Of a stretch of 19,959 bases of DNA, positions 1 through 8,684 are shown one piece after another. The notes under the pieces were generated by a model. It worked only from the letters and a program-made list of their open reading frames with translations, had not been told where the DNA came from and ran no database searches. Numbering within the stretch: position 1 is the stretch's first letter; each line of letters begins with the position of its first letter. The DNA is from JBMOKU01 sp049324315. Its GTDB lineage: Bacteria > Bacillota > Clostridia > Peptostreptococcales > Thermotaleaceae. The DNA is taken from positions 1 to 19,959 of the forward strand of contig JBMOKU010000011.1 in the NCBI GenBank assembly GCA_049324315.1, read 5' to 3'. The translations under genes and the position numbers were made by a program.

Positions 1-121
1 TTTACCTTCTCGCTTAGCACCCTGCATTACTGCAACGCACCGAGATTGGCTACCCAGCTCACTGGCGATTACTGGGACGGGACTTTCACCCGCTAGTGTA
101 GTCCAGCTTCGCTGGACGCAC
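1..121 (-). mobile_element. Group II intron, 5' end (partial)
   Basis: On the minus strand, position 121 starts GTGCG, matching the group II 5' consensus GUGYG. A 7-bp hairpin (GTCCAGC, loop GAA, GCTGGAC) follows, then the block ACACTAGCGGGTGAAAGTCC, which is typical of the start of bacterial group II intron domain I. The rest, including domains II-VI and any reverse transcriptase ORF, lies left of the window, so completeness and class cannot be judged. It sits on the same strand as the upstream dehydrogenase gene and begins right after that gene's terminator. Class C introns are known to favour such sites. Recognition is by pattern memory only; a structured RNA of another type is the main alternative. 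Confidence 0.7.
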
Positions 122-168
122 CAAAAATGAAAAGAAATCGTTCAGATCCATAAATTGAACGATTTCTT
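122..168 (-). terminator. Intrinsic terminator of the threonine dehydrogenase gene
   Basis: A 13-bp inverted repeat (132-144 with 156-168, 11-nt loop) is followed on the minus strand by a T-rich tract read from 135 down to 122. It starts 10 bp past the stop codon of the dehydrogenase gene. The group II intron begins immediately after the T tract. Confidence 0.85.
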
Positions 169-178
169 CTATTCTCTT

Positions 179-1138
179 TTATTTTTGATTATCTAGTTTT
201 ATTCTCAATTTTTCCAACATATCAGCTGTCATGGAACTTAAATCATAGGATGGTTTCCAACCCCATTCTTCACGGGCATCCGAATCATCCAGCGAATTTG
301 GCCACGATGCCGCAATGCCTTGCCTAACAGGATCCACATCATAAACCATCATAAAGCCAGGAACATGCTTTTTGATTTCCATGTATATTTCTTCTGGATT
401 AAAACTCATGGCTGTAACATTAAAGGCATTCCTGTGCTTCAGTTTTGCAGGATCTGCTTCTAATAAATCTGTGATTGCCCTTAATGCATCCGGCATATAC
501 ATCATGTCCATTTTGGTATCCTTATCGATATAGCATGTATATTTTCCTTTCTTTAATGCCTCATAGTAAATATGTACAGCATAATCAGTGGTTCCACCGC
601 CTGGAAGGGTTTCATAAGAAATTAAGCCTGGAAATCTTACGCCCCGGGTATCTACACCGAATTTTTGATAATAATAGTCACACATTAGCTCTCCTGCTAC
701 TTTTGTCACCCCATACATCGTTGTTGGCCGTTGAATGGTATCCTGTGGTGTAAAATCCTTTGGTGTTGACGGGCCAAATACAGCGATAGAACTAGGTGTA
801 AAAACAGAACAGTTTAATTCCCTTGCTACTTCCAATACACTTACCAAGCCATTTATATTCACATCCCAAGCCAAAGCTGGGTTTGCCTCTCCTACAGCTG
901 ATAGAATAGCAGCCAAATGAACAATTGTATCTACCTTATATTTTTTCACAGCATCTGCAATCTGCTGAGCATTCGTCACATCTACAATCTCAAACGGTCC
1001 TCCATCAATCACTTTTACGTTCTCATCTCGCGTCTTACTGCTGGCAATTACATGATTATCCCCATAGGTACTCCTCAAAGCCATGGTAAGTTCAGAACCA
1101 ATCTGACCTAAAGCACCGGTTACTAATATTTTTCGCAT
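179..1138 (-). CDS. NAD-dependent L-threonine 3-dehydrogenase, SDR type
   Basis: A protein of 319 aa in the extended short-chain dehydrogenase (NAD-dependent epimerase/dehydratase) family. It likely oxidises L-threonine to 2-amino-3-ketobutyrate in the cytoplasm, the first step of conversion to glycine. The N-terminal Rossmann motif is G8-A-L-G11-Q-I-G14. The catalytic YxxxK is Y142/K146 with S116-S117 upstream. The segment RFPGLISYETLPGGGTTDYA is characteristic of SDR-type threonine dehydrogenases rather than sugar epimerases. ATG at 1138 is chosen because AGGGGAG lies 8 nt before it; an in-frame GTG at 1147 overlaps that ribosome binding site. The usual partner gene, glycine C-acetyltransferase (kbl), is not seen; downstream lie only a terminator and the intron. 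Substrate is inferred from family resemblance; a related epimerase cannot be excluded. Confidence 0.85.
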   Translation of the reverse strand: MRKILVTGALGQIGSELTMALRSTYGDNHVIASSKTRDENVKVIDGGPFEIVDVTNAQQIADAVKKYKVDTIVHLAAILSAVGEANPALAWDVNINGLVSVLEVARELNCSVFTPSSIAVFGPSTPKDFTPQDTIQRPTTMYGVTKVAGELMCDYYYQKFGVDTRGVRFPGLISYETLPGGGTTDYAVHIYYEALKKGKYTCYIDKDTKMDMMYMPDALRAITDLLEADPAKLKHRNAFNVTAMSFNPEEIYMEIKKHVPGFMMVYDVDPVRQGIAASWPNSLDDSDAREEWGWKPSYDLSSMTADMLEKLRIKLDNQK

Positions 1139-1408
1139 TTCATCCACTCCCCTTTTTCACATTTTTTAGGAAAAGGTTATCCTAGAGATACAAAAAAATA
1201 ACGTAAGCAATAGTTTAGCCTATGTTGACCAAAAAAATACAATAAATTCATGTTCTTCTTAAATTATACACTTTTTGTGTAATATTTCAACAAGACAATT
1301 AAGTCCTTTTCGTAACAGATTAGATACAGTTCAACAAATGATTTTCTGAGCATTTTTCTCTCCTTTCCTGCTATAATAAATATAATAGAAAAAAAGGAGG
1401 GTTCCAAT

Positions 1409-2074
1409 ATGCCTACAACACCTGAAATTATCCTTCGTTTATCTTTGGCATGTATCCTTGGAGGATTGGTAGGACTTGAGAGAGAAACGCTACAGCGTCC
1501 TGCAGGTTTTCGAACCCACATATTAGTGAGCGTTGCCTCGGCTTTGGTTACACTGACAAACTTGTTTTTGTTAGAGCACTACAGAAATATCTCAACACTA
1601 GATCCAGCTAGATTGAGTGCTCAGATCATCAGTGGCATCGGTTTCTTAGGAGCTGGAACCATTATCAAAGAAGGCTCAACCGTAAAAGGTCTTACAACTG
1701 CTGCAAGCCTATGGACCGTAGCAGGGATTGGTATTGCCGTTGGCAGTGGCTTTTATCTAGGAAGTATCGTCACAACCTTATTTGTTCTTACGGCATTAAT
1801 ACTTTTTTCAAGATTTGAACAATTCATGATCAGCAGCAGTAATGGGATGCATCTGAAAGTTCAATGCATGAATAGACCTGGACAAATTGGAAAAATTGGC
1901 ACTGAATTAGGAAACCGAAATATTTCCATTACCAATATTCGAATGGAGGATCTTGATGTGGAAAAGGTCCAGATATATTTTTCAATCATTGTACCCAGAA
2001 GATTACATAAAGAGTCCATCGTGGAATGTCTATTGGAAATTGATGGCGTCATGGCTGTAGAACTGCTTCACTAA
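1409..2074 (+). CDS. MgtC/SapB family membrane protein
   Basis: A protein of 221 aa. The first ~140 residues are the hydrophobic MgtC domain with several membrane helices and the family signature GGLVGLERE followed by RPAGFRTH. The motif SGIGFLGAGTI with downstream GLTTAASLW is also typical. The last ~75 residues form a soluble ACT-like domain (GQIGKIGTELGNRNISITNI). The family is tied to growth in low magnesium and, in pathogens, to virulence and modulation of F-type ATPase; the biochemical activity is debated, so no transport function is asserted. AAAGGAGG lies 8 nt before ATG 1409. TATAAT-like boxes at 1372-1377 and 1381-1386 lack a good -35. It is divergent from the dehydrogenase gene and monocistronic, closed by its own terminator. 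Confidence 0.9.
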   Translation: MPTTPEIILRLSLACILGGLVGLERETLQRPAGFRTHILVSVASALVTLTNLFLLEHYRNISTLDPARLSAQIISGIGFLGAGTIIKEGSTVKGLTTAASLWTVAGIGIAVGSGFYLGSIVTTLFVLTALILFSRFEQFMISSSNGMHLKVQCMNRPGQIGKIGTELGNRNISITNIRMEDLDVEKVQIYFSIIVPRRLHKESIVECLLEIDGVMAVELLH

Positions 2075-2088
2075 ATAATCATAAATAG

Positions 2089-2130
2089 AAAGTCCTTGAT
2101 ATAGCAAAATAAATATCAAGGACTTTTCTT
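2089..2130 (+). terminator. Intrinsic terminator after mgtC-like gene
   Basis: A perfect 14-bp stem (2089-2102 with 2113-2126, loop of 10 nt) is followed by TCTT, 14 bp after the mgtC-like stop codon. Confidence 0.85.
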
Positions 2131-2208
2131 TGTCGGTAAATTATTTGATAATAAACGCATAAAAGTTTTTATCTAGTTATACTGCCGGCTTTCAGAAAAT
2201 TAAATAAT

Positions 2209-2237
2209 TTAACATCTTTTTTGTTATATGATATAAT
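2209..2237 (+). promoter_or_regulatory. Sigma-A promoter of the penicillin-binding protein gene
   Basis: TTAACA (2209-2214) and TATAAT (2232-2237) are separated by 17 bp, a near-consensus housekeeping promoter about 60 bp before the TTG start. Confidence 0.75.
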
Positions 2238-2298
2238 TATTTAAGCTATGCAGCAATTGAAATCATATTTTTTCCTTATTACGTAGGAGGGGATCTGC

Positions 2299-5181
2299 TT
2301 GTCTGAAAATCAAGATCAAAAAAGAAAGCCTAAAACTAAAGATAAAAAGAAAAAGAGAACAAGTATTTTAAGAGTTCTTTTCGTTATTATTTTGTTATCA
2401 GCCTTCATAGGAACTGGCGTCGTAGGCGGTTTGGTTTTTGCCATTATAAAAGGTGCCAAACCAATTGACCCAAGTAATATTTATGCTTTACTTGATGAAA
2501 ACTCCTATATCTTTGATAACGAAGGTAACTTAATTGAAAGGATACAAAGTGATATTCGAAGAACACGTGTGGACTACAATCAAATACCTCAAGACTTAAA
2601 GGATGCTTTTATCGCCATTGAGGATCAAGATTTTTTTGAGCATAATGGTATTAATCCAAAACGGATTGTAAAATCATTTATTGTCAATATACAAAAAGGC
2701 TATCTTGCTCAAGGTGGAAGTACGATTACCCAACAGTTGACGAGAGAATTATATTTAACGCAAGAAAAAAAATATAGCCGAAAGATTATTGAGGCTTATT
2801 ATGCCATGCAGTTAGAAAAACATTTGACAAAAGAACAGATTTTCGAAGCTTATTTAAATACCATCTATTTGGGTGGAGGAGCAAATGGTATTCAAGCCGC
2901 TTCCTCTGCGTATTTTTCAAAAGATGTCAGTGAACTGGATTTAGCAGAATCTGCTTTGATTGCAGGTATTGCCCGTAATCCTGCAAAATATTCACCTTTA
3001 AAAACCCTGAAAAAAGAAGATGTTGATCCCAGCAAGCATCATATTATCGATGATAGTGATGAAATCTATACGATTGTATACGACGACAGATATAAACCAC
3101 GGCAAGAGCTTGTATTATCCATCATGAAAAACGAAGGCATGATTACAGAGGAAGAATATAATCAAGCACTCAATGAAGATTTGAAAGATCACCTAAAACC
3201 TGGCAAAAGCAAGAATGCAGATATATCTTCTTTCTTTGCCGACCAAGTCAAGCATGATGTAGTTCAAGCTTTAAAAACTGAACTGGGTAAAACGGAAGAA
3301 GAAGCTTTGGATATGCTGTACAACCAAGGTCTGCGCATTTACAGTACAATGGACTTAAAAATGCAAAAAGTACTTGAAAAAACATTTCAGGAGAATAAAC
3401 ATTTCCCTGACTTAGTTGCACCAAAGGATGGCAGCGGTAATATTCTAAACAACGGAAAATCATCCATCTTGCTATATAAACAAAGTAATCTTATTAATGG
3501 AAATAATGAACTTGTCATACCGAAAAATGATTACAAATATGATGAGAACGGAAATTTAGTATTACTAAAAGGAAAACGCCTTACATTTGCGCCCTTGTAT
3601 GACAATGGCGAGAGGGTTGGAACACAGATCCTGGTTAAAGATGCATATATTCAAAACCAAGATAAAGAATATTTAATGCTGAAAGGCGGTCCCCTTAGAA
3701 TTCCCGCTGAATATAAGACCATGAACGACGACGGCAATTTGATTGTCGGTCGTGCTTTCCTTGATGCAAATCCATCCTTTTTTAGAAAGGATGGAAATGA
3801 AAATCTTCTGATTGCAAAGGAAAACTATTCCATTAGCGACAAGGGCGTGATACAGCCTCAATCTGCCATGGTCATTATAGACTATCACAACGGTGAAATA
3901 AAGGCACTGGTTGGAGGAAGGGATGTAAAGGGTCAGAAGCTTTACAACCGCGCCATAAATCCACGTCAGCCAGGATCTTCTATAAAACCTTTGTCCGTTT
4001 ATACGCCAGCTATTGATAATGGTTGGACGGCAGCTGATGTTGTGGATGATATCCCTAATTATCGCAATGGAAAATTGTGGCCAAATAACTATGATCATAA
4101 ATATCGAGGACTGACAACATTACGAGAAGGTATTCAGCGTTCTTCCAATGTTGTGGCAGTAAGTGTCGTTGAAAGAATTGGCGTTAATACATCTGTAGAA
4201 TATCTTAAGAAGTTCGGTATAACCACGGTGGACGAAAAAGGTGGTCAAAACGACATCAATTTGGCCTCCATGGCCTTAGGCGGAATGACCAATGGTATCA
4301 GTCCCCTGGAATTAACTGCCGGTTATGGCACCATAGCGAATAAAGGCGTTTATGTAAAACCTAAGTCATTTACAAAAATTACCGATCGAAATGGTGACAT
4401 CATTTTAGAAAATACTTCGTTAAAGAACATGGTAGTAAGCCCAGAGACTGCATTTATTGTCACGGATATGATGCGCAGCGTTATTACCAGCGGTACAGGG
4501 CAGCGGGCAAGCTTGGACCATCTTAATATTCCTGTCGCCGGTAAGACCGGTACCACATCGGATAATTATGATGCCTGGTTTGCAGGCTTCTCCCCTTATT
4601 ATGTGGGAGCTGTATGGATCGGTAATGATATACAGATGAAGCTTAATCAAGGCAGTGCTGCCAGTGCCCAATTATGGAAAGAGGTTATGGCTGAAATTCA
4701 TAAGGATCTGCCGCCAAGAAACTTTGAAAAACCAGAAAATATCGTTTCTGCTCAAATAGATACAAAGTCTGGAAAATTACCGACTGAGTTAAGTTTTAGA
4801 GATCCTAGGGGTACTGTCCGCAATGAATACTTCATTAAAGGAACAGTACCAAATGAATATGATGATGTGCATGTAGAGGTTGAAGTAGATACGTCTACTA
4901 ATCAGTTAGCAACACCATACTGTCCACCTACCCTCGTTGAGAAGAGAGTTTATACCCAAAGGTTAGTCCCTTATGATCCTTCACAACACGGTAATCTGGT
5001 TCCTGAAGATTATAGTTATGAAGCACCAACAACCACATGTACTGTTCACAATGAATTCACACAGACTTTCCCAGATCTGCCGATTGACTTCATACAGCCT
5101 TATCCTGAATCTGGACAAAGTGACGAACCGATTACGGAAGACCCTGACATCAATGATATCATTGATACGATGCAGAACTAA
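2299..5181 (+). CDS. Class A penicillin-binding protein (PBP1A family)
   Basis: A bifunctional peptidoglycan synthase of 960 aa. It has a Lys-rich cytoplasmic tail (residues 1-23), one membrane anchor (about 24-50) and the rest outside the cell. The GT51 glycosyltransferase domain shows E108-DQDFFEH (catalytic Glu), GGSTITQQ at 139-146 and the later EAYLN motif. The transpeptidase domain has the SxxK nucleophile S560/K563, SSN at 615-617 and KTG at 749-751. An extra segment of about 150 residues (about 370-520) lies between the two domains. The C-terminal tail is acidic and Pro-rich with no PASTA repeats. Start is TTG 2299, set by AGGAGG 8 nt upstream. It has its own sigma-A promoter and stands alone. 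Nothing ties it to sporulation apart from the nearby spoVA genes. Confidence 0.95.
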   Translation: MSENQDQKRKPKTKDKKKKRTSILRVLFVIILLSAFIGTGVVGGLVFAIIKGAKPIDPSNIYALLDENSYIFDNEGNLIERIQSDIRRTRVDYNQIPQDLKDAFIAIEDQDFFEHNGINPKRIVKSFIVNIQKGYLAQGGSTITQQLTRELYLTQEKKYSRKIIEAYYAMQLEKHLTKEQIFEAYLNTIYLGGGANGIQAASSAYFSKDVSELDLAESALIAGIARNPAKYSPLKTLKKEDVDPSKHHIIDDSDEIYTIVYDDRYKPRQELVLSIMKNEGMITEEEYNQALNEDLKDHLKPGKSKNADISSFFADQVKHDVVQALKTELGKTEEEALDMLYNQGLRIYSTMDLKMQKVLEKTFQENKHFPDLVAPKDGSGNILNNGKSSILLYKQSNLINGNNELVIPKNDYKYDENGNLVLLKGKRLTFAPLYDNGERVGTQILVKDAYIQNQDKEYLMLKGGPLRIPAEYKTMNDDGNLIVGRAFLDANPSFFRKDGNENLLIAKENYSISDKGVIQPQSAMVIIDYHNGEIKALVGGRDVKGQKLYNRAINPRQPGSSIKPLSVYTPAIDNGWTAADVVDDIPNYRNGKLWPNNYDHKYRGLTTLREGIQRSSNVVAVSVVERIGVNTSVEYLKKFGITTVDEKGGQNDINLASMALGGMTNGISPLELTAGYGTIANKGVYVKPKSFTKITDRNGDIILENTSLKNMVVSPETAFIVTDMMRSVITSGTGQRASLDHLNIPVAGKTGTTSDNYDAWFAGFSPYYVGAVWIGNDIQMKLNQGSAASAQLWKEVMAEIHKDLPPRNFEKPENIVSAQIDTKSGKLPTELSFRDPRGTVRNEYFIKGTVPNEYDDVHVEVEVDTSTNQLATPYCPPTLVEKRVYTQRLVPYDPSQHGNLVPEDYSYEAPTTTCTVHNEFTQTFPDLPIDFIQPYPESGQSDEPITEDPDINDIIDTMQN

Positions 5182-5183
5182 CC

Positions 5184-5212
5184 AAAAGCTTGCCGCTTAG
5201 CGGCAAGCTTTT
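5184..5212. terminator. Bidirectional terminator between PBP1A and spoVAF
   Basis: A perfect 13-bp stem (5184-5196 with 5200-5212, loop TTA) with a T run on the plus strand and four Ts on the minus strand. It begins 2 bp after the PBP stop and ends 2 bp before the convergent spoVAF stop, so it likely serves both genes. Confidence 0.85.
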
Positions 5213-5213
5213 T

Positions 5214-6686
5214 CTATTCCGGTGTATCCTGTTTTGGTGGGCTCGAATCTTTATCAATAACATTTAGGAAATCAGGACGCCAGCGAATCTCAGGGATAGG
5301 TTTTCGGAAGAAAATTGTAGCAATCCCCCGCTTATGAAACGGAATCAATGGCCATAGATAGCTGACTCCTCCAAAGGATTTCGTTGTAAGTAGTATCAGT
5401 GCAAATAGTATGAGTCCTATGACAAATCCCGTTGTCTTAAAAATGCCTGTAAGGATTAATAAAAGGATTCTGAATATCCGAATGGCCATGGAAAATTCGA
5501 TACTGGGTGTAGCAAACATACCGATGCTGGCAACTGCCATATACAAAACTGTTTCTGACACAAACCATCCTACCTTAACAGCAAATTCACTAAGTATTAA
5601 CCCACCTATGATCCCCAATGAGGTAGTTAAAGCATTTGGGGTATGTATAGAAGCTATTCGCAGCATGTCTACACCGATTTCCAAGATCAGAAACTGTAGA
5701 AAGAGTGGTATCTCACCAGTATTCTTGGGACCAATAAAATGTAACGGACCGGGCAGCTGGGCCTTATTAAATACCAATACCAGCCATAATGGCGGAAGAA
5801 CAAAGGAAAGCAGCATACCAAACAACCTAACCCATCTTAAATAGGTTCCTACAGCAGGGTTTTGATAATAATCTTCTGCATGCTGGGTGAAATGGAAAAT
5901 TGTCACAGGTAAAATCATTACACTTGGTGTAGTATCTACAATAACAACGATATGTCCCTCCAGCAAATGTGCCGCAGCCACATCCGGTCTTTCTGTATAA
6001 CGGGCTTGGGGCAGGGGATTCCAATTTCTCCCCAATATAAACTCTTCCAGACTTTTTTCTGCCATTTCCAAAGAGTCTGTTTGTACTGCATCTAATTTAT
6101 CTTTTAACTCCTCAATCAGCTTAGGATTTGCGATATCCTCAATATAACCTATCGCTATATCGGTCTGAGATCTTTTCCCTACCTTTGTCATTTCAAATCT
6201 CAATTTGGGATCTCTTATACGCCTTCTTATGAGGGCTGTATTAAACACAATGGTTTCGGTAAAACCATCCCTCGCCCCCCTCGTTACCCTTTCAAGATCA
6301 GGCTCTTGAGGTCCGCGTACCGGATAAGTCCGAACATCCAGTATAATACCTTCTTCACAATCATCAATCAGGATTGCTAAGGCCCCTGAAAGTACCATAA
6401 ATTTAATCTGCTCAAAATCTGAAGCAGCTTCTACTTCAAGGTAAGGTATTTTTTCTTGCATAAGTTTCTTTAATATATCAACACCTAATTCTGATCTTTC
6501 CACTTCTTGGAGGATCTTCATAATAAATAGCATGATATCATCTTTGGCAAATCCATCAATGAAAATCAAAGATGCCTGCTTTCCTCCGATGATGATTTCT
6601 CTGTTAACTACATCAAAGCTTTTCTTAATACCCAGTTCTTCATTTAGTATGCTTATGTTTTCCTCCAGTTTTTTTTTCATTTTCAT
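5214..6686 (-). CDS. spoVAF: Stage V sporulation protein AF (GerA-family membrane protein)
   Basis: A protein of 490 aa, about the length of B. subtilis SpoVAF, homologous to germinant receptor A subunits (GerAA). A large hydrophilic N-terminal part (1 to ~250) is followed by several membrane helices at about 280-435, including the stretch FGMLLSFVLPPLWLVLVFN. The motif RTYPVRGPQEPDLERVTRGA is typical of the GerA/SpoVAF family. In B. subtilis it sits in the spore inner membrane and contributes to dipicolinic acid release. It is last in the spoVA operon. Its start lies inside spoVAEA: ATG 6686 has AGGAG 11 nt upstream and overlaps spoVAEA by 47 nt, pointing to coupled translation. An in-frame GTG at 6698 is too close to the ribosome binding site. 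Position in the spoVA operon argues for SpoVAF rather than a receptor subunit. Confidence 0.92.
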   Translation of the reverse strand: MKMKKKLEENISILNEELGIKKSFDVVNREIIIGGKQASLIFIDGFAKDDIMLFIMKILQEVERSELGVDILKKLMQEKIPYLEVEAASDFEQIKFMVLSGALAILIDDCEEGIILDVRTYPVRGPQEPDLERVTRGARDGFTETIVFNTALIRRRIRDPKLRFEMTKVGKRSQTDIAIGYIEDIANPKLIEELKDKLDAVQTDSLEMAEKSLEEFILGRNWNPLPQARYTERPDVAAAHLLEGHIVVIVDTTPSVMILPVTIFHFTQHAEDYYQNPAVGTYLRWVRLFGMLLSFVLPPLWLVLVFNKAQLPGPLHFIGPKNTGEIPLFLQFLILEIGVDMLRIASIHTPNALTTSLGIIGGLILSEFAVKVGWFVSETVLYMAVASIGMFATPSIEFSMAIRIFRILLLILTGIFKTTGFVIGLILFALILLTTKSFGGVSYLWPLIPFHKRGIATIFFRKPIPEIRWRPDFLNVIDKDSSPPKQDTPE

Positions 6687-7248
6687 GGGTAAATCCACTC
6701 CTGACTAATATTTCTTCCATCGCTTTTGTGATGATGGGAGCACCAATTTCACAATCATCTTTTCCATACATCTTTCCAATATCACCAATGCCTACAACTA
6801 AAGGTACTTTGCATTGATCGATGATATCGACCGTATCTCCATAGAGTATCTGGCTTTTTTGAGGATATCCATCCTTATTCACAGCCTCCTGAATAATTTT
6901 TCCATCACAGGTAATTGAAAAGTCTACCTTGATACCATTTACACCTTGGGTATTTGACGCTACCGCAATGACGCCCAAAATGTCGATATCCGGATGCTTG
7001 ACGATTTCAAATAATGCTGTCTCCCCTTTTCCAGTATGACTGGAGCCTTTATCATCAACCATGACAACCACTGGATCATGTTTTGCAGTTTTAATCAAAT
7101 CAATGATCTCACTTCCGCTAATTGGCGTTGGATTTCCAGCTGATCGAGAGATACATCTCCCACCTATATTATTGACGGCTTGTTCCACAGCTCTTCGTGC
7201 AACGGTATCGCCATCTGTTACTAAAATCACATTTCTTTTCTCTGCCAT
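6640..7248 (-). CDS. spoVAEA: Stage V sporulation protein AEa
   Basis: A soluble protein of 202 aa, close to B. subtilis SpoVAEa in length. It opens with a Rossmann-like strand-loop segment (NVILVTDGDTVARRAVEQA) and contains VMVDDKGSSHTGKGE and a Gly-rich VVGIGDIGKMYGKDDCEIG region near the C terminus. There is no membrane segment or signal peptide. It belongs to the spoVA operon for dipicolinic acid handling, but its biochemical role is unknown. ATG 7248 has GAGGCG about 6 nt upstream; the gene begins 21 bp after spoVAEB and overlaps spoVAF at its 3' end. Confidence 0.92.
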   Translation of the reverse strand: MAEKRNVILVTDGDTVARRAVEQAVNNIGGRCISRSAGNPTPISGSEIIDLIKTAKHDPVVVMVDDKGSSHTGKGETALFEIVKHPDIDILGVIAVASNTQGVNGIKVDFSITCDGKIIQEAVNKDGYPQKSQILYGDTVDIIDQCKVPLVVGIGDIGKMYGKDDCEIGAPIITKAMEEILVRSGFTHENEKKTGGKHKHTK

Positions 7249-7269
7249 AATAACGCCTCGCTAATTATA

Positions 7270-7626
7270 TTATTTTTTCGTTTTAGAGCTAAAAAATATA
7301 GCCATTAAATAGCCAAAAAAGATCGCACCTGCAACGCCCCCTGCTGTTGCTTGTACCCCCCCTGTAAATGCACCAATGACGCCACTTTCCTTTGTAGCTT
7401 TAATCGCTCCCTTCGCCAAAGCATAACCAAATCCAGGGAGAGGTACCGTTGCCCCAGCGCCACCAAATTCTACAATCGGTTCATAAATCCCAAATGCAGT
7501 CAAAATAACACCAGATGTTACAAACAAGACTAACACATGAGCTGGCGTAAGCTTTGTTCCATCCATGAGCAATTGACCAATAACGCATATGATACCGCCT
7601 ACAATAAATGCTCTTACATATTCCAT
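7270..7626 (-). CDS. spoVAEB: Stage V sporulation protein AEb (membrane)
   Basis: A small integral membrane protein of 118 aa with about four hydrophobic segments. It is related to SpoVAC in this same operon: both carry a G-x-G-I-Y motif followed by GAGA/GAGS-x-VP and a GF motif (here AFGIYEPIVEFGGAGATVPL). In B. subtilis it is part of the SpoVA apparatus for Ca-dipicolinate movement across the spore inner membrane. The ribosome binding site AGGAGG lies 7 nt before ATG 7626 and overlaps the spoVAD stop codon, so the two are probably translationally coupled. Confidence 0.93.
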   Translation of the reverse strand: MEYVRAFIVGGIICVIGQLLMDGTKLTPAHVLVLFVTSGVILTAFGIYEPIVEFGGAGATVPLPGFGYALAKGAIKATKESGVIGAFTGGVQATAGGVAGAIFFGYLMAIFFSSKTKK

Positions 7627-7637
7627 AGCATGTCCTC

Positions 7638-8660
7638 CTAATTTTGTATGCTATTTGAGATTGTCACAGCATGGGCAATTCCAGGAATGGATTGTCCTTG
7701 TTGTGAGCTGGTGGACGATAATAACGCCCCTGTAGAAATTAGTAAAACTTTATTCAACTTTGATTGTAGCATTTGTTGATAAATATATCCGCAAAACACA
7801 GAAGCGGAACAGCCGCATCCACTTCCCCCTGCATGTGTATCTTGTATTTTGTTATCAAAAATAAGTAAGCCACAATCATTATAAACCTTTGAAATATTAT
7901 AGCCTTTATCAAAAACCATCTCTTCCGTAATTTCTTTTCCTATGCTGCCTAGATCACCGGTTACAATCAAGTCATAACTGTCTGGCTCAAAGCCTGTGTC
8001 CATAAAATGCATGGCAATGGTGTCAGCTGCTGCTGGAGCCATTGCAGCCCCCATATTATTAGCATCTTTAATTCCCAAATCGATTACTCTTCCAGTTGTC
8101 ACATGGGTGATCCTCGGGCCATCACCCCGTGAAGCAAGTATAGCAGCCCCTGAGCCGGTTACAGTCCATTGTGCCGTTGGTGGTCTTTGATTCCCTAATT
8201 CCAGTGGAAATCGAAATTGTCTTTCAGCTGAACTAAAATGACTGGAAGTTACTGCTACTAATCTATCCGCATAGCCACCATCTATCAACATTGCCCCTAG
8301 ACTAAGAGATTCCGCCATGGTAGAACAAGCTCCATATAGTCCAAAAAATGGAATGCCCAAATCCCTAGCAGCAAAAGAGGCCGACATTAGCTGATTGAGC
8401 AAATCACCAGAAAGCATATATTCTAATTCAGATAAGGTCATGTTGGCTTTTTCAGTCGCTCTTTTTACGGTTTCACGAAGCATTTTACTTTCTGCCAGTT
8501 CCCAGCTTTTTTCACCATACAGGTCATCCTGTAGAATCGTATCAAAATAATCAGATAGCGGTCCTTGTCCTTCTTTTGGTCCAACTGTCGTCGCAGTTCC
8601 TGCGATAATAGGCGGATTATCAAATCGAACAGTCTGCTTTCCCATTTTCTTTACCGCCAA
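7638..8660 (-). CDS. spoVAD: Stage V sporulation protein AD
   Basis: A protein of 340 aa (B. subtilis SpoVAD is about the same length) with a thiolase-like fold. In B. subtilis it binds dipicolinic acid and is needed for its uptake into the forespore. Visible family segments include FFGLYGACSTMAESLSLGA around 124-142, the HTGFEP-like FMDTGFEPDSYDLIVTGDLG and the Gly/Cys-rich HAGGSGCGCSASV near 276-288. No membrane segment is seen. Start is TTG 8660 with AGGAGGTG 7 nt upstream. The 166 bp separating it from spoVAC is unusually long for this compact operon and is filled by a palindromic element. Confidence 0.95.
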   Translation of the reverse strand: MAVKKMGKQTVRFDNPPIIAGTATTVGPKEGQGPLSDYFDTILQDDLYGEKSWELAESKMLRETVKRATEKANMTLSELEYMLSGDLLNQLMSASFAARDLGIPFFGLYGACSTMAESLSLGAMLIDGGYADRLVAVTSSHFSSAERQFRFPLELGNQRPPTAQWTVTGSGAAILASRGDGPRITHVTTGRVIDLGIKDANNMGAAMAPAAADTIAMHFMDTGFEPDSYDLIVTGDLGSIGKEITEEMVFDKGYNISKVYNDCGLLIFDNKIQDTHAGGSGCGCSASVFCGYIYQQMLQSKLNKVLLISTGALLSSTSSQQGQSIPGIAHAVTISNSIQN

Positions 8661-8684
8661 GATAACACACCTCCTATTTATTTA

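Noticed and set aside
1264..1300. A short inverted repeat (TACAC / GTGTA) in the gap between the dehydrogenase and mgtC-like genes as an operator.
   Set aside because: Only about 5 bp per arm around a T run; too weak to support.
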